Positions 8,313 through 16,597 of a stretch of DNA of 44,384 nucleotides are shown piece after piece. Position 1 is the first letter of the stretch, and each line of letters begins with the position of its first letter. Below the pieces are notes generated by a model. That model made no database searches. It saw only the letters and a list, made by a program, of their open reading frames with translations, and was not told where the DNA came from. The stretch is from NCBI RefSeq assembly GCF_037577855.1, contig NZ_JBAKFX010000036.1:1-44384 (forward strand), given 5' to 3'. The stretch is from Dethiothermospora halolimnae. GTDB taxonomy: Bacteria > Bacillota > Clostridia > Tissierellales > VENL01. A program made the translations under genes and the position numbers.

Positions 8313-10058
8313 CTAGCTAAATTGAGCCTCATATAAAAGTTTATAAACTCCAGCTCTCTTAAGTAAACCTTCGTGGACCCCTTCTTCAGCTATCTTTCCA
8401 TCCTCAATAACATATATCTTATCTGCATTTTCTATTGTTGATAGACGATGGGCTACAACAATAGTTGTACGTCCCTTCATTAATCTATCTAACGCTTCCT
8501 TAACTAATGTTTCTGATTCTGAATCCAAGGCAGATGTAGCCTCATCTAATAATAAAATAGATGCATCCTTAACTATTGCTCTAGCTATTGCTATCCTTTG
8601 ACGTTGCCCCCCTGATAACCCTTCACCCCCTTCTCCAATTGATGTGTTATATCCCTCTTTCATATCCATTATAAAATCATGGGCATTTGCAGCTATAGCT
8701 GCATTAATAACTTCCTCTTTGGTAGCATCAGGTTTACCGAATCTTATGTTTTCTTCAATAGAACCTTCAAATAAATAAGATACCTGGGGAACATAGGCTA
8801 TTTTCCCCCGTAATGTTTTGAGATCAAGCTCTTTATCATCATTACCCTCTATCATTATTTTTCCTTTCTGTGGTACATATAAGCCTAATAAAAGCTTTAT
8901 TATTGTTGATTTTCCTGCCCCACTAAAACCTACTAAAGCTGTAACCTGATCTTTTTGCATAGTCATACTTAATCCATCTATAACCTTTTCACTATCATTA
9001 TAGCTATGGGTAACCCCATTAAAAGCTATTGCTGTATCCCTTTTACCCAACTCATTTTCTTCAATATAAACACCACTAATATGCTCTTCTTCCACTTCAT
9101 CTATTAAATCAAAAACCCTTTTAGCTCCAGCTAGAGACTTTTGTATGTCTACAATATTCCCTCCCACTTCTTCAAACAAGCAGAAAACCTGCATCTTCAA
9201 TGTTAATATTGCAATAACTGTCCCTATATCTGTTAGGTTATAATAAACCATAAATGATCCAGTTCCAAGAACACCAAAGAAGGTTAAAAATGACAGTAAC
9301 ATATTGATACTACTTTTTTCAGCCTCTTTTTTAGTTAGATTTATTCCCTCTTTAACCACGCTATCATTTGCGTCACTAAATTTATTAACTACAACTTTAT
9401 TTATATTAAATAACTTTATCACCCTAACTCCAGCTACAATATCTAAAAACCTCTGGGTTGCCTTCCCTAAATGGGATTGTAATTTATCACTGGATTTTCT
9501 AACTGGCTTGGCATAGGCTGTATTTGCAAATGTGGTTATCACGCCGAAAAATACCATTATAAAAGCTAATCTTAAATCCAATATAAATATTGTAATTGTA
9601 GCAGCTAATCCCACTAAAGCATGAAACAATACGTTATATAACTGACCATCATAGATTTGGTCTATCATTGACACATCATTGGTGATCTTAGATAATATAT
9701 CTCCACTATGGATCTTATCAAAATAAACTCTAGGTAATTTTAAAACGTGGTCTAATAAATTAACCCTTAAGTCACATATTGTTTTTTTAGATAAATAGGC
9801 ACATACATAGCTCGAAATTGGATTAACTACACATGCTAATATAAGAGAAATAACCACTAGTTTTATGGCATGCTCCAAAAGCTCTATATCTTTATTTACA
9901 ATACCGTTCATAATATCTTTATACATAAAGCTATTGATGATGGAAAAACTCCCTACACATAAAGCCGATATCATAATAGCTAAGTAAAAATACCATCTTC
10001 TTTCTTTCATAAGTCTCATTACCATTAAAAGTTCTTTTAAATGCAAATCCTTAAGCAT
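8313..10058 (-). CDS. ABC exporter half-transporter B (membrane-ATPase fusion)
   Basis: Half-transporter of the multidrug/lipid exporter type, 581 residues. Residues 1-330 hold the six-helix membrane domain (ABC_membrane). Residues about 345-581 hold the ATPase domain: Walker A GFSGAGKST at about 376, signature LSGGQRQR at about 481, Walker B ILLLDEATSALD at about 503 and H-loop VVAHRLSTI. All catalytic residues, including the Walker B Glu, are present. Its start overlaps the end of the upstream exporter gene by 8 bp, so the two are translationally coupled and probably form a heterodimer like BmrCD/YheHI. The substrate is unknown; drug export is inferred from the leader arrangement upstream of the pair. 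Confidence 0.93.
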   Translation of the reverse strand: MLKDLHLKELLMVMRLMKERRWYFYLAIMISALCVGSFSIINSFMYKDIMNGIVNKDIELLEHAIKLVVISLILACVVNPISSYVCAYLSKKTICDLRVNLLDHVLKLPRVYFDKIHSGDILSKITNDVSMIDQIYDGQLYNVLFHALVGLAATITIFILDLRLAFIMVFFGVITTFANTAYAKPVRKSSDKLQSHLGKATQRFLDIVAGVRVIKLFNINKVVVNKFSDANDSVVKEGINLTKKEAEKSSINMLLSFLTFFGVLGTGSFMVYYNLTDIGTVIAILTLKMQVFCLFEEVGGNIVDIQKSLAGAKRVFDLIDEVEEEHISGVYIEENELGKRDTAIAFNGVTHSYNDSEKVIDGLSMTMQKDQVTALVGFSGAGKSTIIKLLLGLYVPQKGKIMIEGNDDKELDLKTLRGKIAYVPQVSYLFEGSIEENIRFGKPDATKEEVINAAIAANAHDFIMDMKEGYNTSIGEGGEGLSGGQRQRIAIARAIVKDASILLLDEATSALDSESETLVKEALDRLMKGRTTIVVAHRLSTIENADKIYVIEDGKIAEEGVHEGLLKRAGVYKLLYEAQFS

Positions 10059-11832
10059 AATTTAATTCCCCCTTATTTTCTTCCCCTTGAGAAGAATATT
10101 TATTTTTATATAGTTGTCTATAATAACTATTCTTATCTATTAGATCCCTATGGGTTCCAGATTCTAATACCTTTCCTTCCTTTAATACGATAATTTTATC
10201 TGCTTTAATGACTGTAGATAGCCTATGGGCTATAATTAATACTGTTTTACGATTCATAAGTCTTTCTAAAGACTGTTGAACCTTAGCTTCAGTATAATTA
10301 TCCAGAGATGAGGTGGGCTCATCTAAGAGTAAAATAGGTGCATCCTTAATAAAAGCCCTTGCTATAGCAACTCTCTGTCTTTGACCTCCAGATAAGTTTA
10401 TACCCCCTTCTCCTAAAACAGTGTTATAGCCATGGTCTAAATCTAGGATAAAATCATGGGCATAGGCTAATTTAGCTGCCTCTATTACTTCATCCATGGA
10501 TCCATTTTCTTTCCCATAAAGTATATTCTCTGTTATTGTTCCTGGGAACAAATATGTATCCTGGGAAACCACGGCTATTTTATTTCTTAATGACTCTATA
10601 TTAATATTTTTAATATTGTTGCCAAAAACTTCAATTTTCCCTTTATCATACTCGTAAAAACGGGAAATAAGGTCTATAACAGTACTTTTACCGCTACCAC
10701 TGGCCCCCACTAAAGCAAATGTCTTATCTTGAGGTAAATCAAAGGATAAATCATCAATAACTTTTTTATCTCCATGATATCCAAAGGATACACTATCAAA
10801 TTTAATGGCACTTTTATTATCATTTACTTTAATAGTTTCCCCAGTTGTAACCTTCTTGGGAATATTAAATATTTCATTTATTCTATCTATGGCACCTATA
10901 GCACGATTTACATTGCTTAATATCCATGAGAATCCTGCGGTTGGATAAGCCAAATAATCTAATAGTTGAAGAACAGCCACTAAGGCTCCAACTTCTAATT
11001 CCCCATCTAGAGCCATATATCCACCATAAAAGGCACAAATCAGTCTAGGTGACCATGCTAATGAAAGTCCCACCGCTTGCATCGGGGCCAAATATCTAAA
11101 TCCCTCTAATTCCTTTTTATAACTTTGTTTATATCTTTTCTTCGCCTTCTTATAAATGCTATTTTCAAGATGATAAGTCTTTAATGTATCAATACCTATA
11201 ATAGCCTCCTGGGCAGTACCACTTCCTTTACCAAGATAGTGATAACTTTTGCCAAATATATTTCTCATTCTTTTATTTAAGAAATAAGATATCCCCATAA
11301 GAATAGGTACTGGAATTAAGCTTATTAAACCTAATTTCCAATTGATAATCATAATATATCCCAAGGCAACCAAGGCCATAAGGGGCTGCACCCCTACATT
11401 TACAAAGTCATCCTTCATAATATTTGTAACATACTGGGTATCATTATTTACCCTTGAAGCCAAGTCTCCCGATTGATTTTTTCTATCATTTTTCATTGTA
11501 GTTTTCGTTAAATGGATAGCTAATCTTTCCTTTATTGTTTTAGTTGAGTAGAAAGCATATTTTCCTATTGTATATTTAGAAATATACTCTGACAAAATCC
11601 CAAATACCATTATAGCTATAAAGATAACAATTATTCTAACCATATGTGAAAATTCACCTTCTAAAGCTCTGGTTATAATTTTCTTAGTGTAAAAGGCCTT
11701 AAATATATTAACTGTAATCAATGTAATGGAAGCAGTAATAGCTATAAATAGCCACTTTTTATGCTGACTCCCAAAGTTATACATCCATTTTATAGCATCT
11801 ACAAATCCATTTATTTTTTCTCTGTTTTCCAT
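10051..11832 (-). CDS. ABC exporter half-transporter A (membrane-ATPase fusion)
   Basis: First gene of the exporter pair, 593 residues from the chosen ATG. It has a membrane domain of six helices (about residues 20-320) and an ATPase domain with Walker A GASGSGKST at about 377, LSGGQRQR at about 477, Walker B ILLLDEPTSSLD at about 501 and IIAHRLSTV. Both half-transporters keep the catalytic Glu, so neither nucleotide site looks obviously degenerate. The ATG at 11832 has GGGAGGT at ideal distance. The open frame upstream to 11949 runs through a terminator hairpin and is not expected to be translated. Expression is probably controlled by the 520-nt leader described separately. Confidence 0.93.
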   Translation of the reverse strand: MENREKINGFVDAIKWMYNFGSQHKKWLFIAITASITLITVNIFKAFYTKKIITRALEGEFSHMVRIIVIFIAIMVFGILSEYISKYTIGKYAFYSTKTIKERLAIHLTKTTMKNDRKNQSGDLASRVNNDTQYVTNIMKDDFVNVGVQPLMALVALGYIMIINWKLGLISLIPVPILMGISYFLNKRMRNIFGKSYHYLGKGSGTAQEAIIGIDTLKTYHLENSIYKKAKKRYKQSYKKELEGFRYLAPMQAVGLSLAWSPRLICAFYGGYMALDGELEVGALVAVLQLLDYLAYPTAGFSWILSNVNRAIGAIDRINEIFNIPKKVTTGETIKVNDNKSAIKFDSVSFGYHGDKKVIDDLSFDLPQDKTFALVGASGSGKSTVIDLISRFYEYDKGKIEVFGNNIKNINIESLRNKIAVVSQDTYLFPGTITENILYGKENGSMDEVIEAAKLAYAHDFILDLDHGYNTVLGEGGINLSGGQRQRVAIARAFIKDAPILLLDEPTSSLDNYTEAKVQQSLERLMNRKTVLIIAHRLSTVIKADKIIVLKEGKVLESGTHRDLIDKNSYYRQLYKNKYSSQGEENKGELNYA

Positions 11833-11920
11833 TTTATATACCTCCCAAAAAGCGTTATCTCTTTTCAATTGCAAATCAAGTCCCAACTTTATCAGTATTT
11901 TCAAATTCATTTCCAAACGC

Positions 11921-11955
11921 AAAAAGACTGCAAATGAACAGACATTCATTTACAG
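11921..11955 (-). terminator. Leader terminator 2 of the ABC exporter operon
   Basis: On the minus strand CTGTAAATGAA pairs with TTCATTTGCAG (11 pairs, one G-U) around a 6-nt loop, followed by TCTTTTT. It stands about 90 nt before the exporter start codon with no gene between, so it acts as an attenuator of the pair rather than as the end of a gene. Confidence 0.75.
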
Positions 11956-12104
11956 CCTTTTAAACTTATTATTTAATGTTTTATAATTAAAAAACCTGAA
12001 ACTAAAGGGACTAAATTAAAAATACCTCCATAAAACTATACCCTAAAAATAGGTACAACTAATCTATGGTTATTTTAAACCCATCCTTATAATAAGTTTT
12101 TTCT

Positions 12105-12137
12105 ATAAAACAAAAATACTGTGTCACAACACAGCAT
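12105..12137 (-). terminator. Leader terminator 1 of the ABC exporter operon
   Basis: Minus-strand hairpin CTGTGT-TGTG-ACACAG, extendable by three weaker pairs, followed by TATTTTTGTTTT. It lies between the leader peptide and terminator 2. A competing stem GTTGTxCTT/AAGxACAAC (12174-12182 with 12203-12211) sits just upstream in the transcript. Confidence 0.65.
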
Positions 12138-12274
12138 AATAATATACATACTAATAAACGTATGGCTGATAAAGTTGTTCTTCGCTATTGCTAACTAATG
12201 TAAAGCACAACAAACTAGACCTATTTTCATAGGCATTTTTAAGTATTATCCTTTACATAATATTCAGTTCCTAA

Positions 12275-12328
12275 TTATATAGCGAAAAAACGTAACTTTA
12301 TTGGGAAATATAATATCCTCATTGCCAT
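12275..12328 (-). CDS. Putative regulatory leader peptide
   Basis: Short frame MAMRILYFPIKLRFFAI between the promoter at 12359-12387 and two terminator hairpins. The second ATG (12322) has AGTGAGG seven nt upstream, giving a 15-residue peptide; the first ATG is too close to that site. The peptide is hydrophobic and basic, the kind of sequence seen in antibiotic-responsive attenuators upstream of resistance and exporter genes. That bmrCD of Bacillus subtilis is controlled through a translated leader is established knowledge; that this works the same way is inference. Confidence 0.55.
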   Translation of the reverse strand: MAMRILYFPIKLRFFAI

Positions 12329-12358
12329 ACCTCACTTTTCATAAAATTTATTTTTTAT

Positions 12359-12387
12359 ATTATATCATTATAATTTTCATATGTCAA
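12359..12387 (-). promoter_or_regulatory. Sigma-A promoter of the ABC exporter operon
   Basis: The minus strand has TTGACA (12387-12382), a 17-nt spacer and TATAAT (12364-12359), a perfect vegetative consensus. It starts 20 bp after the immunity gene's stop and fires towards the leader peptide. The resulting leader before the first exporter start is about 520 nt. Confidence 0.85.
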
Positions 12388-12406
12388 AATTTACTATAAA
12401 TTTATG

Positions 12407-12835
12407 TTAATGCAACTTTTCTAAAAGTTCCTTAAAGCTTCCACTAACAAATACAATGCCCTCTTCTTCATTAGATTTCTCATGATTCCAGAAAACTACA
12501 AATACATCATTCCCCTCATACTTAAAGCATAAATAGTTACCAAAAGGATCCTTTGCAAAAGGATAAGTATTCTCTGGTAATCTATCTCCAATCCATTTAT
12601 AAACATCTATAACATTTTCCTTGTGGTCTTTAATTATACTAAGTAATGAACTAAAAACCATCTCTTTATATTCTCCAAAATCAAATAGTTTGGGCCTTGG
12701 TCTTCCTCCATTATTTTTCTTAACACACTCTATATAATCTAGTGGCAGCTTAACATTAAATCTACTTTCCACTTTTTCTATATCCATTAAACTTGGCATA
12801 TCCTTTACAAATTTCCATTTAATTTTATTATCCAT
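12407..12835 (-). CDS. SMI1/KNR4 (SUKH) family immunity protein
   Basis: Small acidic cytosolic protein of 142 residues with the SUKH fold signature: MPSLMDIEKVESRFNVKLPL, then DYIECVKKNNGGRPRP, and a C-terminal half with FAKDPFGNYLCFKY. SUKH proteins are established immunity proteins that bind and neutralise co-encoded nuclease toxins. It lies 26 bp downstream of the WHH nuclease gene on the same strand, the standard toxin-immunity order. The ATG at 12835 follows AGGTG with proper spacing; a GTG three codons earlier is part of that site. A perfect promoter for the next operon begins right after the stop codon. Confidence 0.88.
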   Translation of the reverse strand: MDNKIKWKFVKDMPSLMDIEKVESRFNVKLPLDYIECVKKNNGGRPRPKLFDFGEYKEMVFSSLLSIIKDHKENVIDVYKWIGDRLPENTYPFAKDPFGNYLCFKYEGNDVFVVFWNHEKSNEEEGIVFVSGSFKELLEKLH

Positions 12836-12861
12836 AGTTAACACCTACCCTTAAATATCCT

Positions 12862-13416
12862 TTATCTATTTTTACTCCCTCCACCCCATATAAATCGACC
12901 TCCTGTATGTCCTGTTTGGCCATGGACTTCTGTATCCACTAATTGCATAACTCCAGGTTCTTCATTATGGTGCCAAGTATATCCATCGGGAACCTCATCT
13001 CCAATTATCTGCTCTATCTGATCCTTTGTAAATTTATTTTTTAATCCCATATCACTTGCTATAGCTTTCTTCAAGCTATCATTACACACCTCAAATTGTT
13101 TTCTATCTGAAACATTATATAAAGATTCGTCTATTTGAATTTGAAATGGTGTTTCAAATTCAGGGAAAACTCCAGTTACTTCCCTCCCATCAAGAAGCTC
13201 TACCTTCTTTTCATTAAACTTAATCCCTGTTTCCGGGTGTTTATGTCCTTCTAACTCTTCGTTTCTAGAATCTAAATAAAGGGGTTTATCTGCTTCTTCA
13301 AAACTATCTATCTTATATGACTCAACTTCCTCTGAAAACTTAGGGATATCAAAGGAGCTATTTTTAAGTCCCTCTTTTTCCAGTTCCCTAAAAGTTAAGG
13401 TTTCTAACCCCATCAT
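12862..13416 (-). CDS. HNH/Endo VII-superfamily WHH nuclease toxin
   Basis: Protein of 184 residues. Residues about 55-125 are the region that commonly precedes this domain in polymorphic toxins (GHKHPETGIKF, VTGVFPEFETPF, DRKQFEVCNDSLKKAI). Residues 140-180 are the nuclease core: W148-H149-H150, LVDTEVHGQTGHTGG with His165 and His170, and IWGGG. The WHH family cleaves nucleic acid and normally sits at the C-terminus of secreted toxins. Here it is a short stand-alone gene with no signal peptide, LXG domain or repeat region. It starts inside the end of the ATPase gene (29-bp overlap; ribosome-binding site GGAGGGG), which ties it tightly to the ATPase. The SUKH antidote follows. Confidence 0.88.
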   Translation of the reverse strand: MMGLETLTFRELEKEGLKNSSFDIPKFSEEVESYKIDSFEEADKPLYLDSRNEELEGHKHPETGIKFNEKKVELLDGREVTGVFPEFETPFQIQIDESLYNVSDRKQFEVCNDSLKKAIASDMGLKNKFTKDQIEQIIGDEVPDGYTWHHNEEPGVMQLVDTEVHGQTGHTGGRFIWGGGSKNR

Positions 13417-16400
13417 CTATAGCCCCTCCTTCTATCTTGATATTCTCCACCCATTTAAAGTAAAATTCTTTATAATGTTGATCATCCACAGCCTTTTTTC
13501 TAATTAAACACTGCATAAGGGCATATTCTAATTCTCTGTTACGATTTAAATCCACATATTTTCTAAGTCCAATTAAAAATTTCCTATTCCAGTGAAAAAA
13601 ATCCTTTGACTCTTTGGCAAATCTTATTAATTTGTTAATATCAATAAACTCTGATGTTATATTTGATAATGACTCAAAATTTTCTTGATTCCATAAATCC
13701 ATAGTCTTTTCTACTTTAAACTTTTCTAAATTCCTTATTAATATATCATTAAGCTCCTCTTTTATCTTCCTACCCTTTAGCCAATATTGAAGTCTAGAAA
13801 CATCAATATTAACTAAATCTATTTTCTTATCTTCCATTAGTCTGGATTTTAAAAGAAGTTTCATTAGATCTCCTATCATTTTCTTATTATAAGATAATTC
13901 TTTTTCTAAATCTTTATCATATATCAAAGGTATCCTAGTTGTAAATTCATCTATCTTACATAAAATAGGCTGCATCCAATTATTTTGATAAACTACTGCT
14001 ACTCCCGTTTTTAGCTTTGGGAGATCACAAATTTGGTCTTCATTTAAATTAGCAGATTTACCCACTGTCTGTCTATCTAATTCTTCAGGTAACCTTAATA
14101 TAATCTTTGTGTTGGTATTTCTTATTACCGATTGATCCAATAAATTTGGAGCTTGGTCTGATATTATAAATCCTTCTCCATATGTTCTCATTTCAGCTAT
14201 AGAATTAGAAATCATCTCCACTGATTTTCCTTGAAGGTTAGAACCCTCTTGGCTTTGATCAAAGGAAGTCCTTCTTAAAAGATTGTGGGCTTCTTCTAAT
14301 ACGGTTACATGTTTTAAATTGGAGTTTTCCACATCATTATTACAAAATCTATGCTCCTGTAATCTTATAAATAATATACCTGTAATCAATGCCTTTGTCT
14401 CCATAGAACCTATTCTACTTAAATCCACAATGGTATTTTTATCAAATAAAGTTTCATTACTTATCTCTACATCAGTAAATATTCTACCCAACAATCCATT
14501 TGTAAGGGATTTAATTCTGGTAATAAGGGCCCCAGAATAATTACTTTTTACTTCTTGGGAATAACTAGAGTTGTTTATAACTATATCTAATGTGTTCAAT
14601 AAATCTTTAAATGTTGGATATATTGACTTTTCATTTATATTTACTGAATAATCTAAATCCCACCCTTTTATTTCATAGGCCATCTCAATTGCCTCTTTTA
14701 AAACAGCAGGCATAGCCGCATACATGGGCCAACAGGCCTTAAATATTTCTATAAGCCTATCAATATGCTCAAGTACATGTATATCTTGTGAAAATCTAAA
14801 TGGATTAACCTTTAATAACTTGCTATATTTAGGATTGGTACCAAACACATAAACATCTTCTCTTCCTCCAAAAACCCTTTTATATTCTCCTTTAACCGGT
14901 TCAATAACCAAAAACTTAATTTTATTTCTATCTAATTCACTTAAAACTTTATAAATAGCATTGGATTTACCTGCCCCTGTGGACCCAGTTATAAAGGTAT
15001 GCATAGAAAGGCTATTTAGGTCTATCTCTACCTTTGTATTTTCAACATTACTCATATGGAATATATTTCCTAACTTTATTTTTTCACTGTTGCAGGTATT
15101 GTTATATGTTATTATATTCCTTCCAAATTCCGCCATTTCCATAACAGGAATTCCACTTATAGATTTTCTAGGCAAGCCAAATTGAATAGCCAGTTCTTTT
15201 CCACTTACCAATGAACCTGGAGTAACATTGGGAAGATTCATCCCAATATCTACATTTAAATTGATTAATGGATGACTTAATTTTTTCATATACTTTGAAA
15301 CTTCTATTAAATTATTTTTATTATTGTTATCCCAGGTGTTTATAAATGAACTTTCAACAGAAGAATTTTCTCCCCTTATAAGAGCCTTAAAAGTACTGGC
15401 CGCCACTTTAGAAGTCTGAACATCATTAGCCATAAAATAACAGGCACAGTTCCACATACCAAAATTTTCCGAATCCCTAATTCTCTTTAACTGATTATCG
15501 ATTTTTTCTAACAACCCTATTACAGTTTTATTTTCAATCTTCAATTGTATATTTTTAGAGTTGCCAGTTGTTGAAGCCATGGTTCTATTTTGTTGAACAG
15601 ATTCTGAAATGGAATTTCCCCTCTGTTTTGCCATGCTTTCAGTCTCAGAATTATTTTTAGTGTTTGAATATGTATCTGTAGTTCCCCTTGTGGATCCAAG
15701 ACTGCCAAAAAATGAGAATCCTCGGTTTCTTGACTTATTATCGGTATGTCCCATTGTTTCTGTGGCTCCTGATGTATGACTCTGGGTTTTGGTTAAGCTT
15801 TCATTCATCGTATTGGTTACTCCCTCTGTCAAGCCTTCGGTTATTGTCTTACTGTCACTTTCACTAAAATTAATTTCTGTACTGGCGAAGGGAGCTAATT
15901 TAGAATACAAATTTTCATAACCTGATTTTATATTCTTTATATCAATATTTTTTATTGGATCCCCTATAAGTATGGCTGAAAATTTCTCTCCTTTCATGGC
16001 ATCAATTAACTTCTCTATACCTTGGATAAAATTATCTTTATTGTCATCCTTTAAAGAAGGAATCCCCGATACACAGGATATAACCTTATTATTTTTTCTT
16101 ATTTCTGGTTTCATTATATTTTCTATCAAGTCTTCTATTTTAGAATTCTTTAGATTTTCTATTTCACTCCCTGGAAAATTTCCTTTAAAACTTTTTTCTA
16201 TTACTTCTTTAGGAGAATTAATTCCTTTAGTATTTAATCTAGTACCAACATACATATCTGTATTATCCCCATCACTATTTATTATAGTAATCAATGATCC
16301 CCCTATGTTCCCTAAAGCATTATAAACATTTGATAACTTGTCCATAGTATTTTCATTTTTATCATATACTATTTTATTTATCTTAAATAATCTAATATTA

Positions 16401-16549
16401 TTTCTGATAGTCAGTCCCTTTATATCATCAGGTACTGGAACTATATTGTACTCAGTTAGATTCACTAAATAGTCTTTATTAACAAAATCCTGAGCTAAAT
16501 CTATACTTTCAATCAACTCTTTCTTTTTTATTAAATCTAATTCCTTCAT
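13388..16549 (-). CDS. HerA/FtsK-like ATPase with Ser/Thr-rich insert
   Basis: Large ATPase of 1053 residues. Residues about 236-330 are low-complexity and rich in Ser, Thr, Asn and Gly (for example TKTQSHTSGATETMGHTDNK). Residues about 480-860 form the HerA/DUF87 P-loop domain: Walker A TGSTGAGKS near 525, Walker B VTVLEEAHNLLRR near 751, then a Gln/Arg-containing region (FIISDQAPNLLDQSVIRNT). The C-terminal 200 residues are helical. HerA/FtsK ATPases pump DNA or protein; which substrate applies here cannot be read directly. It is the second gene of the cassette, 48 bp after the coiled-coil gene and overlapping the toxin gene. The ATG at 16549 follows GAGGG; an ATG eight codons earlier lacks a site. 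A role in toxin export or loading is inference. Confidence 0.85.
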   Translation of the reverse strand: MKELDLIKKKELIESIDLAQDFVNKDYLVNLTEYNIVPVPDDIKGLTIRNNIRLFKINKIVYDKNENTMDKLSNVYNALGNIGGSLITIINSDGDNTDMYVGTRLNTKGINSPKEVIEKSFKGNFPGSEIENLKNSKIEDLIENIMKPEIRKNNKVISCVSGIPSLKDDNKDNFIQGIEKLIDAMKGEKFSAILIGDPIKNIDIKNIKSGYENLYSKLAPFASTEINFSESDSKTITEGLTEGVTNTMNESLTKTQSHTSGATETMGHTDNKSRNRGFSFFGSLGSTRGTTDTYSNTKNNSETESMAKQRGNSISESVQQNRTMASTTGNSKNIQLKIENKTVIGLLEKIDNQLKRIRDSENFGMWNCACYFMANDVQTSKVAASTFKALIRGENSSVESSFINTWDNNNKNNLIEVSKYMKKLSHPLINLNVDIGMNLPNVTPGSLVSGKELAIQFGLPRKSISGIPVMEMAEFGRNIITYNNTCNSEKIKLGNIFHMSNVENTKVEIDLNSLSMHTFITGSTGAGKSNAIYKVLSELDRNKIKFLVIEPVKGEYKRVFGGREDVYVFGTNPKYSKLLKVNPFRFSQDIHVLEHIDRLIEIFKACWPMYAAMPAVLKEAIEMAYEIKGWDLDYSVNINEKSIYPTFKDLLNTLDIVINNSSYSQEVKSNYSGALITRIKSLTNGLLGRIFTDVEISNETLFDKNTIVDLSRIGSMETKALITGILFIRLQEHRFCNNDVENSNLKHVTVLEEAHNLLRRTSFDQSQEGSNLQGKSVEMISNSIAEMRTYGEGFIISDQAPNLLDQSVIRNTNTKIILRLPEELDRQTVGKSANLNEDQICDLPKLKTGVAVVYQNNWMQPILCKIDEFTTRIPLIYDKDLEKELSYNKKMIGDLMKLLLKSRLMEDKKIDLVNIDVSRLQYWLKGRKIKEELNDILIRNLEKFKVEKTMDLWNQENFESLSNITSEFIDINKLIRFAKESKDFFHWNRKFLIGLRKYVDLNRNRELEYALMQCLIRKKAVDDQHYKEFYFKWVENIKIEGGAIDDGVRNLNF

Positions 16550-16597
16550 AAAATCCCTCTTTTCTTCCACCATTACACTGTTATTTAATATCTATTT

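Noticed and set aside
11833..11949. Longer N-terminus for exporter A starting at 11949
   Set aside because: The frame runs through a terminator hairpin and lacks a ribosome-binding site; the ATG at 11832 has an excellent one.
12862..13416. Type VII (LXG) or contact-dependent toxin
   Set aside because: No LXG or WXG region, signal peptide, haemagglutinin repeats or Rhs repeats are present in the toxin or its neighbours.
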